Source: Plecoglossus altivelis
Taxonomy: Eukaryota; Chordata; Actinopteri; Osmeriformes; Plecoglossidae
Assembly: GCA_036571765.1 (NCBI GenBank)
Contig: BROE01000013.1
Span: 16,551,025-16,615,024 of the forward strand
Reading direction: 5' to 3'
Length of the DNA stretch: 64,000 bases
Below the pieces are notes generated by a model. It was given only the letters and a program-made list of their open reading frames with translations. It had not been told where the DNA came from and ran no database searches. Positions within the stretch are counted from its first letter, which is position 1, and the number at the start of each line of letters is the position of its first letter. The position numbers and the translations under genes were made by a program. This document shows, piece after piece, positions 13,601-25,944 of this stretch.

Positions 13601-16600
13601 GCACAGTAGGACACTGCGTAAGGCCAGAGGAACTGCAGGTGTGCCGTGTTCAGGGTCTTCCTACTGTTAAACCAGTCTTAATCTATGAGCTTGAACTGGA
13701 AAGAATTCTTTAACAACAAAAAATATCAGTTTTTTTAATCAGTTTTAAGATTCAGCTCTGGGACTTACACTTCAAAAAATAATTGGCTTCCAATTTTAGT
13801 TTTAAGTTTAACTGGGACCACCTAATGACTAAGAATCCTGACTTTGTTCCTTAAAGAAAACGAAAAGTAAGATTACTGCAGCCAGCCAGACAGCCGACTA
13901 CTTCACCAGCCAGACAGCTAGTAATGGCCTGATGGTAAAAACACATTCTGAAAAATACACTATGGTGTTGGTGAAGTGTCGCTGAAAGGACAGTAAATCA
14001 GTGGTTTCTGCAGTCTTGTGAGTGCTGCAAGGTCTGGCTTGAAGAGAGAAGAGAGCTGAGCACTCAGGATGCACAAGCGCCTCTCACGTAAATATTGTGT
14101 ACACTTGTGTGGAAACTGCCAATAAAGTGTCAATACTATTACAATCCCTAGACAACATGCAAGTGCATTGTTTATTTATCTTTCATCAAAATGGGATCGG
14201 TTACAGTCATTAAAGACGGCTTTAATATAACTAGTTGGTTTGCCTAAGGTGAGTGTATGGCAGACATACTGTAATACTACTTCAAAGCTCTTATTATGAT
14301 GGTAAATCCTCATTTCCTGATCCGTTGTCAAGGGCAGACAGAGCTCCAGGAGGTGGATGCAGCTGTGTACGTCAAGGCTACATTGGTACATTCTCCAGGT
14401 GAATTCTTCCATTATCTCTCCTTCTCATTTGGGTTCAGTTTTGGGGCCATGCCCTTACATTCAACCTAGTTCATACCAGGCTCTCCCACCTGTGTGTGAC
14501 TGTCTGCATGGGCACATGTGCGTGTGTGCCCAGCCCAGCCGTGATGTCTCCTTCCTTACCCCACCAGGGCAGGAGACCTTGTCTGTGGTGCTCAGGGAGC
14601 AACATGGGCATGGCATAGAAGATTGAAAATGTTTTGCGTCAAAACCATTCTTCACAGAAAAAGCTGTAAAAAAAGCAGTCGAAATCCTACTGGGGTCTTC
14701 TGGGCTGAATCAGTTACCAGTGAGGTTTCCAGGGCATAGTGGTTAATATTCACTGTGCAAAATTGTTTGATATATGGCTTTGAACAACATCTGTGTGCGG
14801 ACTTTAAAGCTAGGCGGAGCAACAAAATGTCCCCGGGTCTACAAGATATGTCACGAAGAGACAGTCCACAAGCTGCCTTTTCATTGCAGACGGTACAAGG
14901 AGAAGGCAAACAATCGTGGTAAAGCCGTAGGCTCCTGAAAGCTGTCCTTTGATAAATGCAGCTTTCCAAAGCATCCAGATATTTATCTTCAGCCGAGGCC
15001 TGAAGGGCACGCAGAGTCCAGAAAGCATGACCAACGCAGAGGTAATAAGATTTCCATTGCTGGAAGACGACATAACCAACCTCTCTGCAACCCCCCCCCC
15101 CCCCCCCCTCCACCCCACACTTTGGGGTCCTGTATTATGTGATCTCAGGTACAGACAGAACTACTTCTGCCAGGTTCTGTCTCGATGCTCCAACACTTGA
15201 GACTCATTCAAACCTCTACTTCTCTCGACAGTACCTGGAACAATTACTTTTTCATCAACTCTTTCTCCCCTCCGCGCACACTGTGTCAGCTGCAATCTGC
15301 ACATGATGAGCAGAGTAGTCGAGCTCCCTCAGTAAGAACAATCTATCACAATAGAGAACAGGCTGCAGTTAGATGACAGCGACACACGCCATGCTGCCAG
15401 GTGGCATTTCCCAAGCATAGAGTAGCCTCACGCTAATCCTTATGACACTCAAGGTAACATTCATGTAGAATGGGACAGGTTAAGAGAATATATTTTAAAA
15501 ATCTTCTACCATCTAAAATGAAAAGGTTAGGCTTGGTGCCAAGAAACAGCACTTGTGCTGCATTCAAGTGACAGAACTCAATTGATCACTCGCCAGACTG
15601 TGGCTTCTGACGCAGGGTGACAAAGATAGGTCACACCTGTCTGGCAGACTCTAATATCTCCTCAGGAGTCATTTCACCATCAACAGTAGCTAGAAAGCCA
15701 TCTAAGTTCAGATGTGTGTTCTATTTGAGAAGTTACATGTATTTTTTGTGTTTGCATGCCAGATGCTGTAAAGAACTGGAAGCTAATGGTGTTATTTGGG
15801 GAAGGAATATACCTTTACATATGTAACACTCTCAGAGCCTTGAGAGCCATAATCAAATAGTTATCTTAGAGACACAGGTATGAAAAGTAGAGAGATTATC
15901 GACAGCATCCATCTGAACTAGCCTGAGTTTGCAAGATAACGGATGAAAGGCACCAACTTCTGATACCATGACAACTAAGAAAATGAGCGGGGATTTGGAG
16001 TCATTAACTTTCTCGCTATTTTCTACATAACAGCATTAGGATGACTGAGAAAAACAAACAAAAGCGAACGCTGTTAAAGACTCTCATTTGTGTTAACTCA
16101 TTATATGTTGAAGTATACTGTAAATGCAAAAAGTAGAGCAGCAATCGAGATAATCACTGTCTGACTATGTATACCCATTTCTGAAGGAGATTGAGATACT
16201 TCAAGTTCTCTTCTCATTCTACTATAATTAGCAAAGAATCTTGAAGCTTGTTAAGTGGCATTAGTGCTACAAAAAATAGATTAATCTCAGTAAGGCCACC
16301 TGCTTTAGAGATCATTAAAGCCCTTCATACCCTAGGTGAACAATGGAATGAGGCTCAGTGGAAGTTCGGATGGAAGGTTTTGAAAATGTTTCTTATAAAA
16401 ATGTATATGGTGAAAAGCCAACAGCTCAAAGACAGGCTTCCCTCATCCCTCTCTACAGGATACACCAATTATATTTTGACTTCAAAAACGGAATGATGCA
16501 AGAATCGGTCTGCAGGCAGCAATTTAAGATCAAAAATGGAAGAACGAAGCAGAAAATAATGACATCTAATACCATGCCTCCTTGCTTCATTTTAACTATT

Positions 16601-19600
16601 TGTATCAAGTCGCCAAATCAACTTGTGTTCTTAAGATGTGAGGAGAGTTTATTTCTGCAAAGAAAACCAAAAGCTAATTCAGTTCCTCTGTAAACCATCA
16701 TGCGAGCCACATGAGCATCTGAAGACAGAGACACCATGACCTGCCCAAAAACAAATGTCTCATTTGCATTTCTTCATGAACACAGAAGCGTGTGATGGTA
16801 TTCCTATAAAGGTTTTCAGTCATGCCAAGACTGAGAGGAGCAGAGACTTCTCATCCCCAGGCAGAGATTGGAGAGAGGTGATTGATATATATTGAGCTGT
16901 GTGGGTGTGATGGGGGAGTGGAGCATGTTCTCAGCAAAGAAGCATGGTTCAGGAGTACAGACCCACCTATCCCGTGTGTGTGTGTGTGTGTGTAGGGGGG
17001 GTGGGGTGTTGAGGTGCATCCAACGACAGATGACAACGCCTCACAGCTCAGATCAGTGACAAACAACAGATGACGCACCGCCCAAGATGTTTACACACAC
17101 TACCTCGTCTTGGAACCTGGCCTCCCTCCCCCTTGTCATCTGTGTTACCTTCGTTTCCCTGTGGACTCGGGCATGGTAGTGGGAGCCTTCACAGACTGGG
17201 CTGCCATTGGCCTGTCAATCAAACAAATTCCCCCGAGGAAAGCAGTTCAGGCCCTGGGTCCTACCTCCTCTAACGCCCACAGGGAGTCCACCACAGGCTT
17301 GATCTTCTTCTGGCTGTAGAGGGTCATGAGCTTCTCCACCACTGTCCTCACCAGGCCATACCTGCCCTGCTTGAACAGGAGGTTGAGGAGCGAGAACCCC
17401 GCAATGACTTTGTTCTCTTCATACAGTTTAATGGGGTTCACCTTCTCCACCTGCCACCACTGTGGAGTCCAAACAGACACACAAGCACACGATTTGAAAA
17501 CACTGTCTTTATCCAAATTCAAATTATTGTATCATAATAATAATAATAATATAATGATAACGGACTGATAGTTGAAGTATCTACGACTCACAGATTTTGC
17601 AAAGCTGAAGAAACTCTTTGTTTCCCCGGTCACCATGTTTGAGGAGCCTGAGAGCACAACAACAAAAGGCAAACGTGTGCAGTGAGGGAGAGCTGCCATG
17701 CAGAATGTTAGGCACCGAGGGAGAGTTATGGTCGGCTTCATTCTTTGCCCTGGAATATTCCAAGTATGACTCACACTGGTGTAACTCCAACAACAATAAT
17801 GACAATAATTGATTCACATTTTGAATATGTAATTGACACTGTAACACTAATGCTACATTATCTCACGGCTGAGTAGACTTATGTGATCCAACCTCTTAGA
17901 TAGGAAGAAGATAGGAAGAGGCGAAGAGACGGTGTGTCTGGTCTTAACATGGCTGAATTAATATAAATTATTTATACATTACAATTATTTTTCCATTTCC
18001 TCCTGTGTCAAATGAGATCAGCAGGTTCACATACGTTCACTATAACCTGCTGGCAAGTTGCTACATGCAGATAATAAAATATCATGCATTCTGAGCACAT
18101 GCAGAAGCAAAAGGTCTGACAAGCTTGGGTTCATTTCATGTTCAAATCAGGACAGAAGCATTTCAGGTCATCAGCTAAACATTAATAAATAATTTTTCAT
18201 GTTCATTTAAGACTTAGGAGTACTGTATATAAGATACTGGACATTACTTTATATCAAGTGTCCCTCACCCAAACAGTGAACATTTTTATTGCATACCAAA
18301 GATATTTGCGTGTATCGGACACTTATATAAAAATACCACATAGACCATTAATTAGCAGACCATGTCAGAAGTGCACTTATCACCCACCATACAGTATGTA
18401 TGTTCCCAGGGGCTTAAGTAGGCCCAGGCCTTTCCCAGTATTTTCACCACAAAGGCAGTCTAGGACGATGTCCACCCCCTCTGGAGAAATCCTAAAAACA
18501 CAGCAAATTCAATAAGATGTTCGTTGTTTCCCAATTAGAGACAAGCTCAGTCACAGGGCCTCATGAGCAGCCAGAAAACAAATGAGTTCATCGGAAGTGT
18601 TCATTAAGATCTCAAATACCATGAACCAAGAGAAAATGAACATTAAATGAAGGAAAGATCCTCCAAGATCTAAGGCGGTGTGCGTGCACGACAACACTCA
18701 TTTAGAGGGCCAAGCATGGAAGAATGGAAGGCATGTGGTAATCAAGGCATTCTCCTGCCTGATCAAGAGGGTCCTAATGCCTTCCTTTCTGCCTGGTGGC
18801 CCCACGGCTGCCTGCATGGCTAAACTACTCAGCAGTCTTGTGATGCCCTTGGGCTTGCCTATTCTAAAAAGTAGGCCTTGAGACCAATTTAATTTTGATT
18901 TACTCTTGATCCTGGGAGGAATGTGGGAGCCAGAGAGATGAAAGGATTATTAATCTGCCTTTCTGATAGCTCTAAATTCATCACCTTTGTGATATGTTCT
19001 AAAACAGTACTTTCCAAAAGGGGAATTAAGGATTATCCCCTTAAGAGGAAACACAGCTCAATAGATAGAATAGCTAGACTCCAGCATTGTATTTGGAATT
19101 GGTATTGATGAAAGAATCATTTATAGACCCTTGTTCAGAACACGACTAATCTTTTGATGAAGGAGTTAGGGCTCGTTGGTCCCTAGTTGGATGACTCACC
19201 TCACAGCAGACTATCGCTGTTTCGAATTGAGGCACATTAAAGGCAGACTGGACACTAAGAGGTTTACAGGAGGGGAGGCAGCAATTCTCTGGATTGCATT
19301 GTACTAGAAATACGTTAAAACCAAATTAAATGTGAATACTATTTTGAGAAAAATACCATAACATTTGGTTGGAACTGATCTTTAAATCTGAAGAGATTGA
19401 ATGTTCAGGACAGCCAGTCTAACACAATAGTCCTGTATCATTTTTGGAATTTGCAACGCATCTAAGCTCTTCTTGATTGGTTCGTTTTTCTACTTCCCCA
19501 GAGCCCAGCCTGTTGCAGGTTGATCAGGCTTTAGAGAAGCTCTGGGTGCTCCGCCCCACACAATGCTGTTGCTCGTGGAGACAAGCTGTTTGTTGCCATG

Positions 19601-22005
19601 GGGACTGCTGCCACACAAGTCCAAATAAGGCGTTGGGTAACATCTGCATCACCACAGAGCACTACATACTTAGTGTGCCACGTTATCACATTATCACTGT
19701 CATAGTATAGCAACAAAATATTGTGTCTACATCGCAATAATATTCACCTATAATATCCAATCATATCTTAGACAATTCGATTTCCTTAGAAACCCAACTA
19801 ACCAAACCCAACCCAATATTTATCCCAATTTTAACTAAGAAACTGTTCATTTCTTAAGATGAGCAAATCCCTATAGTTGTATCTTTGTCAACAAGATAAA
19901 AAATACAATGTATCAAAAATAATACAAATTCGTACTTTTTAACCTCTTGTACATAATCCAGGTTTCTGTCGAAGAGGTGAGTCACTGAGTCTTGGATGGC
20001 GTCATGTTTGAAAGATGAGGCGGTTCCAAACACAGTGACGTTGGGTACAGTGGAACACAGCTGAGCCACTGCTTGACCCTGAAAAACAACAGACAATCAC
20101 TGCAAGACACTGGGAGGCAACTGAAGCAGCCCTGTTTATACTGGAAGAGGCTAATCTAGATTCCTGTCCATAGATCATCCTATATTTCCCTTCACACATA
20201 ACCACAGATGTTGTCCTTTACCAAGGCTTCGCATGTATTACTTGAATAATGGTCCATCTTATTCAGCACATAAGCCACAATTCAGAAGCTACAAGCTAAC
20301 TTAGAAATGTGCAGTATTTCCTAAATCTGTGTGAAGTATGGATACACATCTGTCTTACAAAGTGACAGTTGGGCTACTGAAAAGGATGTCACTATCGCTA
20401 AGATATCTTTGGTATACAAATCTAAAAGCTCTGAAATAAATCCATTACAATATTTTACCAGCTTTAATAAAAGTTAAATCTACATAACACAGAATGTGAT
20501 CTTTGTGATAACTGTCACAGTCCATTAACTAAAAAGTTAAATATGACACTGTTAGTATCTACAATAACACATCAGTGATATGATTTCCAAGACAAGCTCT
20601 TTTTCTGTCCCTCCCTCCCTCTCTCCCTCTCCCTCTCTGCACTTCCCTCTCTCTCCCCGCCCACCTTCACTAAGACGCTGACTTACCACGCCCCCGCCTG
20701 CTGAATGGACCAATACAGACATGCCGTCCCGAAGATTGGCGACCTCGAACAACATCATGTATGCAGCCACAAAGTTGACGGAGAAGGCTGCTGCCTCAGG
20801 GAAAGTCATCTCGTCAGGGATCTTATAGACGCAATTCAGAGGCGTGCAGACCACCTCTGCCCAAGCATTGTAGTTCACAAAAGCCATCACCCTGTCCCCT
20901 ATCTAGGGACAGGAAAAGGAGTTTTGAAACATCATACATAGCAACGGTATGCTTAGATGACAAAGTTAAAAGGTGTTTAATTATTGATTCTCAACTTGCG
21001 GTGAACTGTTTGACAATGTTGTGGATGTACAAATAGAAGGTAAACCACACATAGTTTGAGGTGATGTACGATCCTGATTAAAAGTAGGCTCCAAAAAGTA
21101 TGATAAAACACGCTCCTCTGACTCACCTCAAATCCCTTGGTGTTTTCCCCCATTGCCTCTACTATTCCAGAACATTCAAAACCTGGCACCAGTGGAGTTT
21201 TTGGAGGATTGTCAATATTTCCCTGCCGTACCATCAGGTCCAGGAAGTTCAAGCCACTGCAACATTGCATTTGTTATAGATTTAGCTAATTACATCTTGA
21301 TGGATGTGGATTTTTCCCCCATAGTGATCTCAAGTGGTGAATCAAATGTGCATCAACAAATGTCGAGTCAGATTCCAGAAAAGTCTAGTCAGGCTGCATT
21401 CTTAAGGCCACTAGGCTTCACAAACAATACAATTTTAAAAAGCTTGACACTTGGGAGACAGACTACTATTTGCATTCAATGTAGCCTATAGTCTATTATT
21501 TCCAGAATGGCAGCAAAAATGGTTTGCCACACCGAAAGAAAAAAAACAAACAAACCTCGCTTCGACACTTCAGTTACTTTTATCAATACTGCTTTTGCTT
21601 TTCATATCATTTCTTTTCATTTAAGTTAAAATTGAACGAGGCTGTAAATCACTACCACTATCTTTTCCCTATCGGTTCTAAATGAAATAACCTACATGTC
21701 TGTAAACTAAACGGAGTAGCCTACCTGCATAAATGCAACATGTTGCTCATGTGAGCCGTACCATAATTTGACAATTCAATGAACATTTACCATGCTTTGA
21801 CACGAATTTTCACCTCTCCCTCTTGAGCTTCGGGCATCGCCTTCTTTGTCACCCGGAGTTTGTTCAGACCACCGAAACCGGCCAAAATCACAGCTCGCAT
21901 TTCTTTGGCACTTCCAGAAGATACAATATTTTCAGCTTCTTTTGCTCCATTCTTCTCTATCATGTGCTCAGTTTCCTCCATCATCTCCGCTCCTTCTTTA
22001 GCCAT
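7688..22005 (-). CDS. vat1l: vesicle amine transport protein 1-like
   Basis: Nine coding exons give 413 residues (human VAT1L 419): 22005-21791, 21256-21127, 20902-20687, 20078-19936, 18491-18388, 17647-17592, 17459-17265, 8363-8280 and 7786-7688. All phases agree. It belongs to the medium-chain dehydrogenase/reductase (quinone oxidoreductase-like) superfamily and lacks zinc ligands. The GroES-like half contains LDLMVRQGNIDNPPKTPLVP. The nucleotide-binding turn SAGGGVG is split by intron 3 at residues 182-188. GSSNMVTGETKSFFSFAKS and the C-terminal MPFIQ match mammalian VAT1L closely. The C-terminal tail is acidic (GEEEEEHEGD). I chose the ATG at 22005 (MAKEG) because mammals start there; an in-frame ATG at 22020 adds five residues. 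The substrate is unknown; known expression is mainly in neurons. Confidence 0.95.
11239..11259. repeat. poly-C tract
   Basis: Run of 21 C inside vat1l intron 7. Confidence 0.95.
11308..11378. repeat. CTGCCAGC/CTGTCTG minisatellite
   Basis: Several imperfect copies of CTGTCTGCCAGCC in tandem inside vat1l intron 7. Confidence 0.8.
12077..12172. repeat. compound CA/TA microsatellite
   Basis: Two CA blocks flank a short (AT)n TATGTATA segment inside vat1l intron 7. Confidence 0.9.
15091..15108. repeat. poly-C tract
   Basis: Run of 18 C inside vat1l intron 7. Confidence 0.95.
16973..16993. repeat. GT microsatellite followed by a G run
   Basis: About ten GT units followed by a G-rich stretch, inside vat1l intron 7. 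Confidence 0.9.
17537..17552. repeat. short AAT microsatellite
   Basis: About five TAA/AAT units in vat1l intron 6. Confidence 0.7.
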
Positions 22006-22020
22006 GTCGGTGGGCTTCAT

Positions 22021-23286
22021 GAGCTGGCGGAGATGCAGCGCTCACCACCTCCTTCCACAGCAAGTTCAGAATACGCAGTAGCTATTGCCTACACTGTTCC
22101 TGTTCCGTAGCGACTGTCAAGCAGTAAACTGATGCGAATGATCAGATGGCCTCCTCGACAACGGCAGTGCCATATACCGCGTAGGCCTACTTAAATCAAA
22201 TGAGACTCATACTCTGTATATTTATGTCAATAGTTATTGATTATTGAAATAACATAAATTGTTGAGATCTGAAAATTGCAATGGTTATTTCATGATCATG
22301 ATATGTTCTTATTATTAAGCCTGATTCAGGGAACATGCGATACTACTCAATGTCATTGAGTTTAACCAAATATTATATTAATAGGCTATTTCCTTTGAAA
22401 TTATTTTTCTCTTCCCATGCGGTAGCTTACTGTCAACACACAAGGAAGGGGAAAGTTTGCCATCTGCTGGTGAATATTAAAAGTAGAGTGAATGTGGGTA
22501 ACGTGGAAATAAGAATCATGTTGAATCGCCAAGTAGGCTAAGTGTAAACAACAAGGAATTCCCACTATGGTGTGTGCAGTAAACGAAGGATCAAGTCGGA
22601 CACTTAACATTGATCTTCCATGTCTTAATGTGCATACTTAAATAATCAAAACTTATTACACAGTTCGTCCTTGGAGGGTAGAGGGTAAATTGTTAAATCG
22701 GAGGGGTTCGACGATTTTGTTCGGATTTTCGGGGTGGCATATCACTGCGTCATATCAAAACCATAGCAATGTGAAAAAATATTGTTAAGGCAATACATTT
22801 GTTTTACTTGGTTTAGGGTTGATTACTATATGTATTTTAGTATGAAATAAACGTGCTGCAGAAAATCTAGAAATGTGTTTCAAACAATTAAATATTTTTT
22901 GTTTTCGTTTTATCCTTTTGTCTGCATCCCAGTTTACCAGTAAACTATTGGTAAAGTGGGATAGGGTGTCATTGCTAAACAGGGACAGATAGTCATTAAA
23001 AGAGGGTTTATATTCCCTTTTGTTGTGATCAGTGTGGATTTCTATGTCAACTAACAATAACAAATTATTAGTAATACTTAGGCATAGCATATAATTGACT
23101 TCTTATCGGTAGCTATAATTTGAGCATCTTAAAATGTATTTCAGGATAAAACGGTTCGTCAGGGAGGAAGATGAAAAGAGAAAAGAAAATGGCATAGAGC
23201 AAGAGAATATTGAATCAAAGGATTGAAAAAATGCTATGCATATAACAAGCAAACTTAATAATTGAAATGTATACATTTAAGTAGCA
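22021..23286. other. 5' flank of vat1l, no gene seen
   Basis: Holds the presumed vat1l 5' UTR and promoter. I see no TATA box and no exon of another gene. Confidence 0.5.
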
Positions 23287-24010
23287 GCTACCAAGCTCCT
23301 GTGTTATGGAATCAGCTCCCTGTTCATGTTAAAGAGGCCGACTCAGTCTCTTTATTTAAGACCAGGCTTAAAGCATTTCTCTTCGAAATGGCTTATGGGC
23401 AGGGCATTAGTTGATATCGTAGTTCGCTATGGTCTGTTCGTCGCTGTACACAAGTTTCGATCCCTCCGAGGTGGGCTCTGTCCTGGATGCTGCCATGGCG
23501 ATGACTCCACCCTACATGCCTCGCCCCGCCTAGCGACTTGATCTGTGGACCCGGGTGCTCCTCAACTGTCGGAGGTACTTCGTACAACAGACGAACTGCT
23601 TTCCTCAGACCCACTTCGCTGAATAGCCGAACTCTCCTCGCACCTGATGATCTAGATGAACCCTTCCTTTCGCCTGAGGGGTTCTTTCTTTACAGTCCAT
23701 CGCAATATGGATGCACACCAGTCCTGGAACATCTACAGCCTGTCCGTCCGTGGGAGCAGGATCTCTCCTTCACTGTGGTCTCCCCGAGGTTTCTACTTTT
23801 TCCCACAGGTTTTTTTTGTAGTTTTTCCTTGCCGAGAAGGAGGGTCTAAGGACAGGGGATGTTCCGGGACAGTCATCCAGTTGCTAAAATCATATGTACT
23901 TTTTTATAATGTGGTTTTCTGTTTATTGACCAATGATGGAATCCTTGTCGCCCTTCGAGGCAACTGTTGTTGTGATTTTGGGCGTTACAAAAATAAATTG
24001 AATTGAATTG
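23287..24010 (+). mobile_element. 5'-truncated LINE, probably L2/CR1 group
   Basis: The fragment starts inside the last codons of a reverse-transcriptase ORF2: LWNQLPVHVKEADSVSLFKT followed by RLKAFLF, a C-terminal signature seen in fish L2/Rex-type LINEs, then a stop. About 600 bp of 3' UTR follows, ending in an AAATAAATTGAATTGAATTG-type tail. The 8-bp sequence AAGTAGCA lies at both ends (23279-23286 and 24011-24018) as a perfect target-site duplication. No other LINE domain is present, so it cannot move by itself. The clade is assigned from memory of fish repeats and is less certain than the LINE call. Confidence 0.85.
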
Positions 24011-24476
24011 AAGTAGCACCCTTGGAGTTAAATTAATTATATAGAAACGAGGTGCCCCAGTTTACCATCATCATATTAAAGGTGGGGTTTGGACAGCAGA
24101 CGCAAAAAAGGATCACCCTTCCTGTGTTTGATCAGGGGGGTTTTCCTATGAAAAGTTTAAGGGAGACCTAAGCTTCTCAAAAAATGTTTAATGGTTGATT
24201 GAATGGTATTATGGCCAAAGGTGACGTACACATTTATGAAAGTGTCCCACTCGACCATTATTTAACCTACAAGACATACCCTGGGTCCTAAATGCCCTAT
24301 CATTCTTTTTCTTTTTACTTTTAAGAGCTTCACAGGCTAATTCTGAACATTTGTCACAATTAGTTCACTATCGCTACTGTTTGACGTTGAGCACAACAGT
24401 GCTCTGCGTATTCTCAATTTACAAATGGCCTACATAAAATACAGAGCAACCAGGTATCTCAAATGTTTGGAGAATA

Positions 24477-24482
24477 TTTATT
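24477..24482 (-). terminator. bola3: candidate poly(A) signal of bola3
   Basis: AATAAA on the minus strand, about 550 bp after the bola3 stop codon at 25029. It is the best signal I see for this transcript. Confidence 0.4.
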
Positions 24483-25028
24483 AGAATCCACCCACAATAT
24501 TGTACTTTTGGTTCACAAGGAGGCATGGCATAAAGATAAATAGAGGAATGGAATGTGGTAGTTTGTACACTTTGAATGAACAACTACAACATTGCACACA
24601 AAAAACTAACAGCAGGTTTGATTTTGCATAGAGGTTTTACTGTACATCTACTGTTTAGTAGAATCCCTCCACAATTACATCGTGCTACGGTACAACTGTT
24701 TACACTATAGGTGGACTCCTTCAAATTCTGAAACCTGAATCCTTGTGCGTCTGGCATTTTCCTTTTCAGCGCTCTTGACAGGCATTCATGAGACAATCAT
24801 ATTCTCACATGGATTTCACATGTTTCCTGTCCAACTACTGAAATGATGTTTTATGACTTTTACATTCACACGTGTCACAGCTCATTATAATAATTCTCAT
24901 AAAGGTCAGAGTACTGTTGTCTGCAGATACAGTAAGCTTCATGTAAAGATGGTAGAGTTATCATTGATCAGAGTGTATTTGAGGTCATCTAAAATATCAT
25001 GGTAAAAATATCCATGGCAGGTTTTAAT

Positions 25029-25944
25029 TTAGTCTTTGGGAACCTCAGTAAATATTCGTAGACCGTGCATTCCTTGGATTTCATTCTTCAGTGCCTGCGA
25101 ATGAGAAAATGCACAAGATGAGCAAACCCCCTGCTATTCATAATATACTGAACACGACATAAGGGACATTTATCTAGAAATAAAACTCAATTGTGCTAAA
25201 GTACAGCCGAACTGCACAACAAAGTTTAAGACTATTCATATTGTTCCAGTCAGCTCCAAACTTGATCCAAACACTGCTTTGGAATGTAGCTTTGATCCCA
25301 GCTTGATGCAAACACTGCTCTGCAGCTTTGATCATGTTTATCAAGTGTCCTTCATGTCACCTGGTTGACTAGTTGGTGTTGCTGTACTGTTCTCTTCCCT
25401 TTAAACTCGTTGGATTCTATATGGATTTCATACATGGCACCACATCCACCTGGACCAGGACAGAAGACAAAACAATGTAATGACACGTAATTTGAAAAAG
25501 ACAACATGTTTTACTTTAGATGTACAAGTTCAAATGTTAAATACAATACCTGAAATATCTACCACTTTAAGAGATGAGGCAGAAGGAAACTTTTCCTTCA
25601 GTATTTGTACGATCCGTACCTCACCCTCAGTCTGCGAGGAGAGGTTCCTCCGCAGCTGTTTGGTTATGAAGATATTCTGGGGCACAAATAATTGCAATAA
25701 CAAAATTATAACCCACGATAAGGTCTAAGTGTGCAATTGGAGAAGGTCTACTAGTTCTGAGATAGCTAATATTATCTAGTAAGTTTCTTCCATTCTGAAA
25801 TATCTTGCTAAACGACCTAACTGCAGTTAGCCCTAGCGTGCTCTAGAGCTAATGACAACAAATATAATCCGATTCGTACTAGCTAAGAAATATGTATGAT
25901 GGGATTACTTGATTTAGTCGAATGAATCTTGAGATGGACTTCAT
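25029..25944 (-). CDS. bola3: BolA family member 3, mitochondrial Fe-S assembly factor
   Basis: Four coding exons, 25944-25909, 25676-25550, 25449-25361 and 25094-25029, give 105 residues (human BOLA3 107) with matching phases. The N-terminus (MKSISRFIRLNQ and then KQLRRNLSSQ) is Arg-rich and Ser-rich without acids, as expected of a mitochondrial presequence. The BolA core reads DISGGCGAMYEIHIES, then KGKRTVQQHQLVNQ, and ends with MHGLRIFTEVPKD. C57 and H94 match the Cys and invariant His that share Fe-S ligation with glutaredoxin 5. The family role is late delivery of 4Fe-4S clusters to lipoate synthase and complexes I and II. Upstream, near 26050-26076, the DNA is CpG-rich with a TGACGTAA half-CRE, a housekeeping-type promoter. 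Human BOLA3 is on 2p13, so its place between vat1l and bco1l is a fish arrangement. Confidence 0.95.

Larger units (their letters stand above)
8364..17264 (-). other. vat1l: large intron 7 of vat1l (about 8.9 kb)
   Basis: This is the gap between exon 7 (ends 17265) and exon 8 (starts 8363). I find no nested gene that I can name. It holds several simple repeats, listed separately. A 106-codon open frame on the minus strand (9652-9332) has no recognised family and no splice context. Confidence 0.8.

Noticed and set aside
22785..23090. 101-codon minus-strand frame upstream of vat1l
   Set aside because: Low-complexity, AT-rich translation without family resemblance or neighbouring exons.
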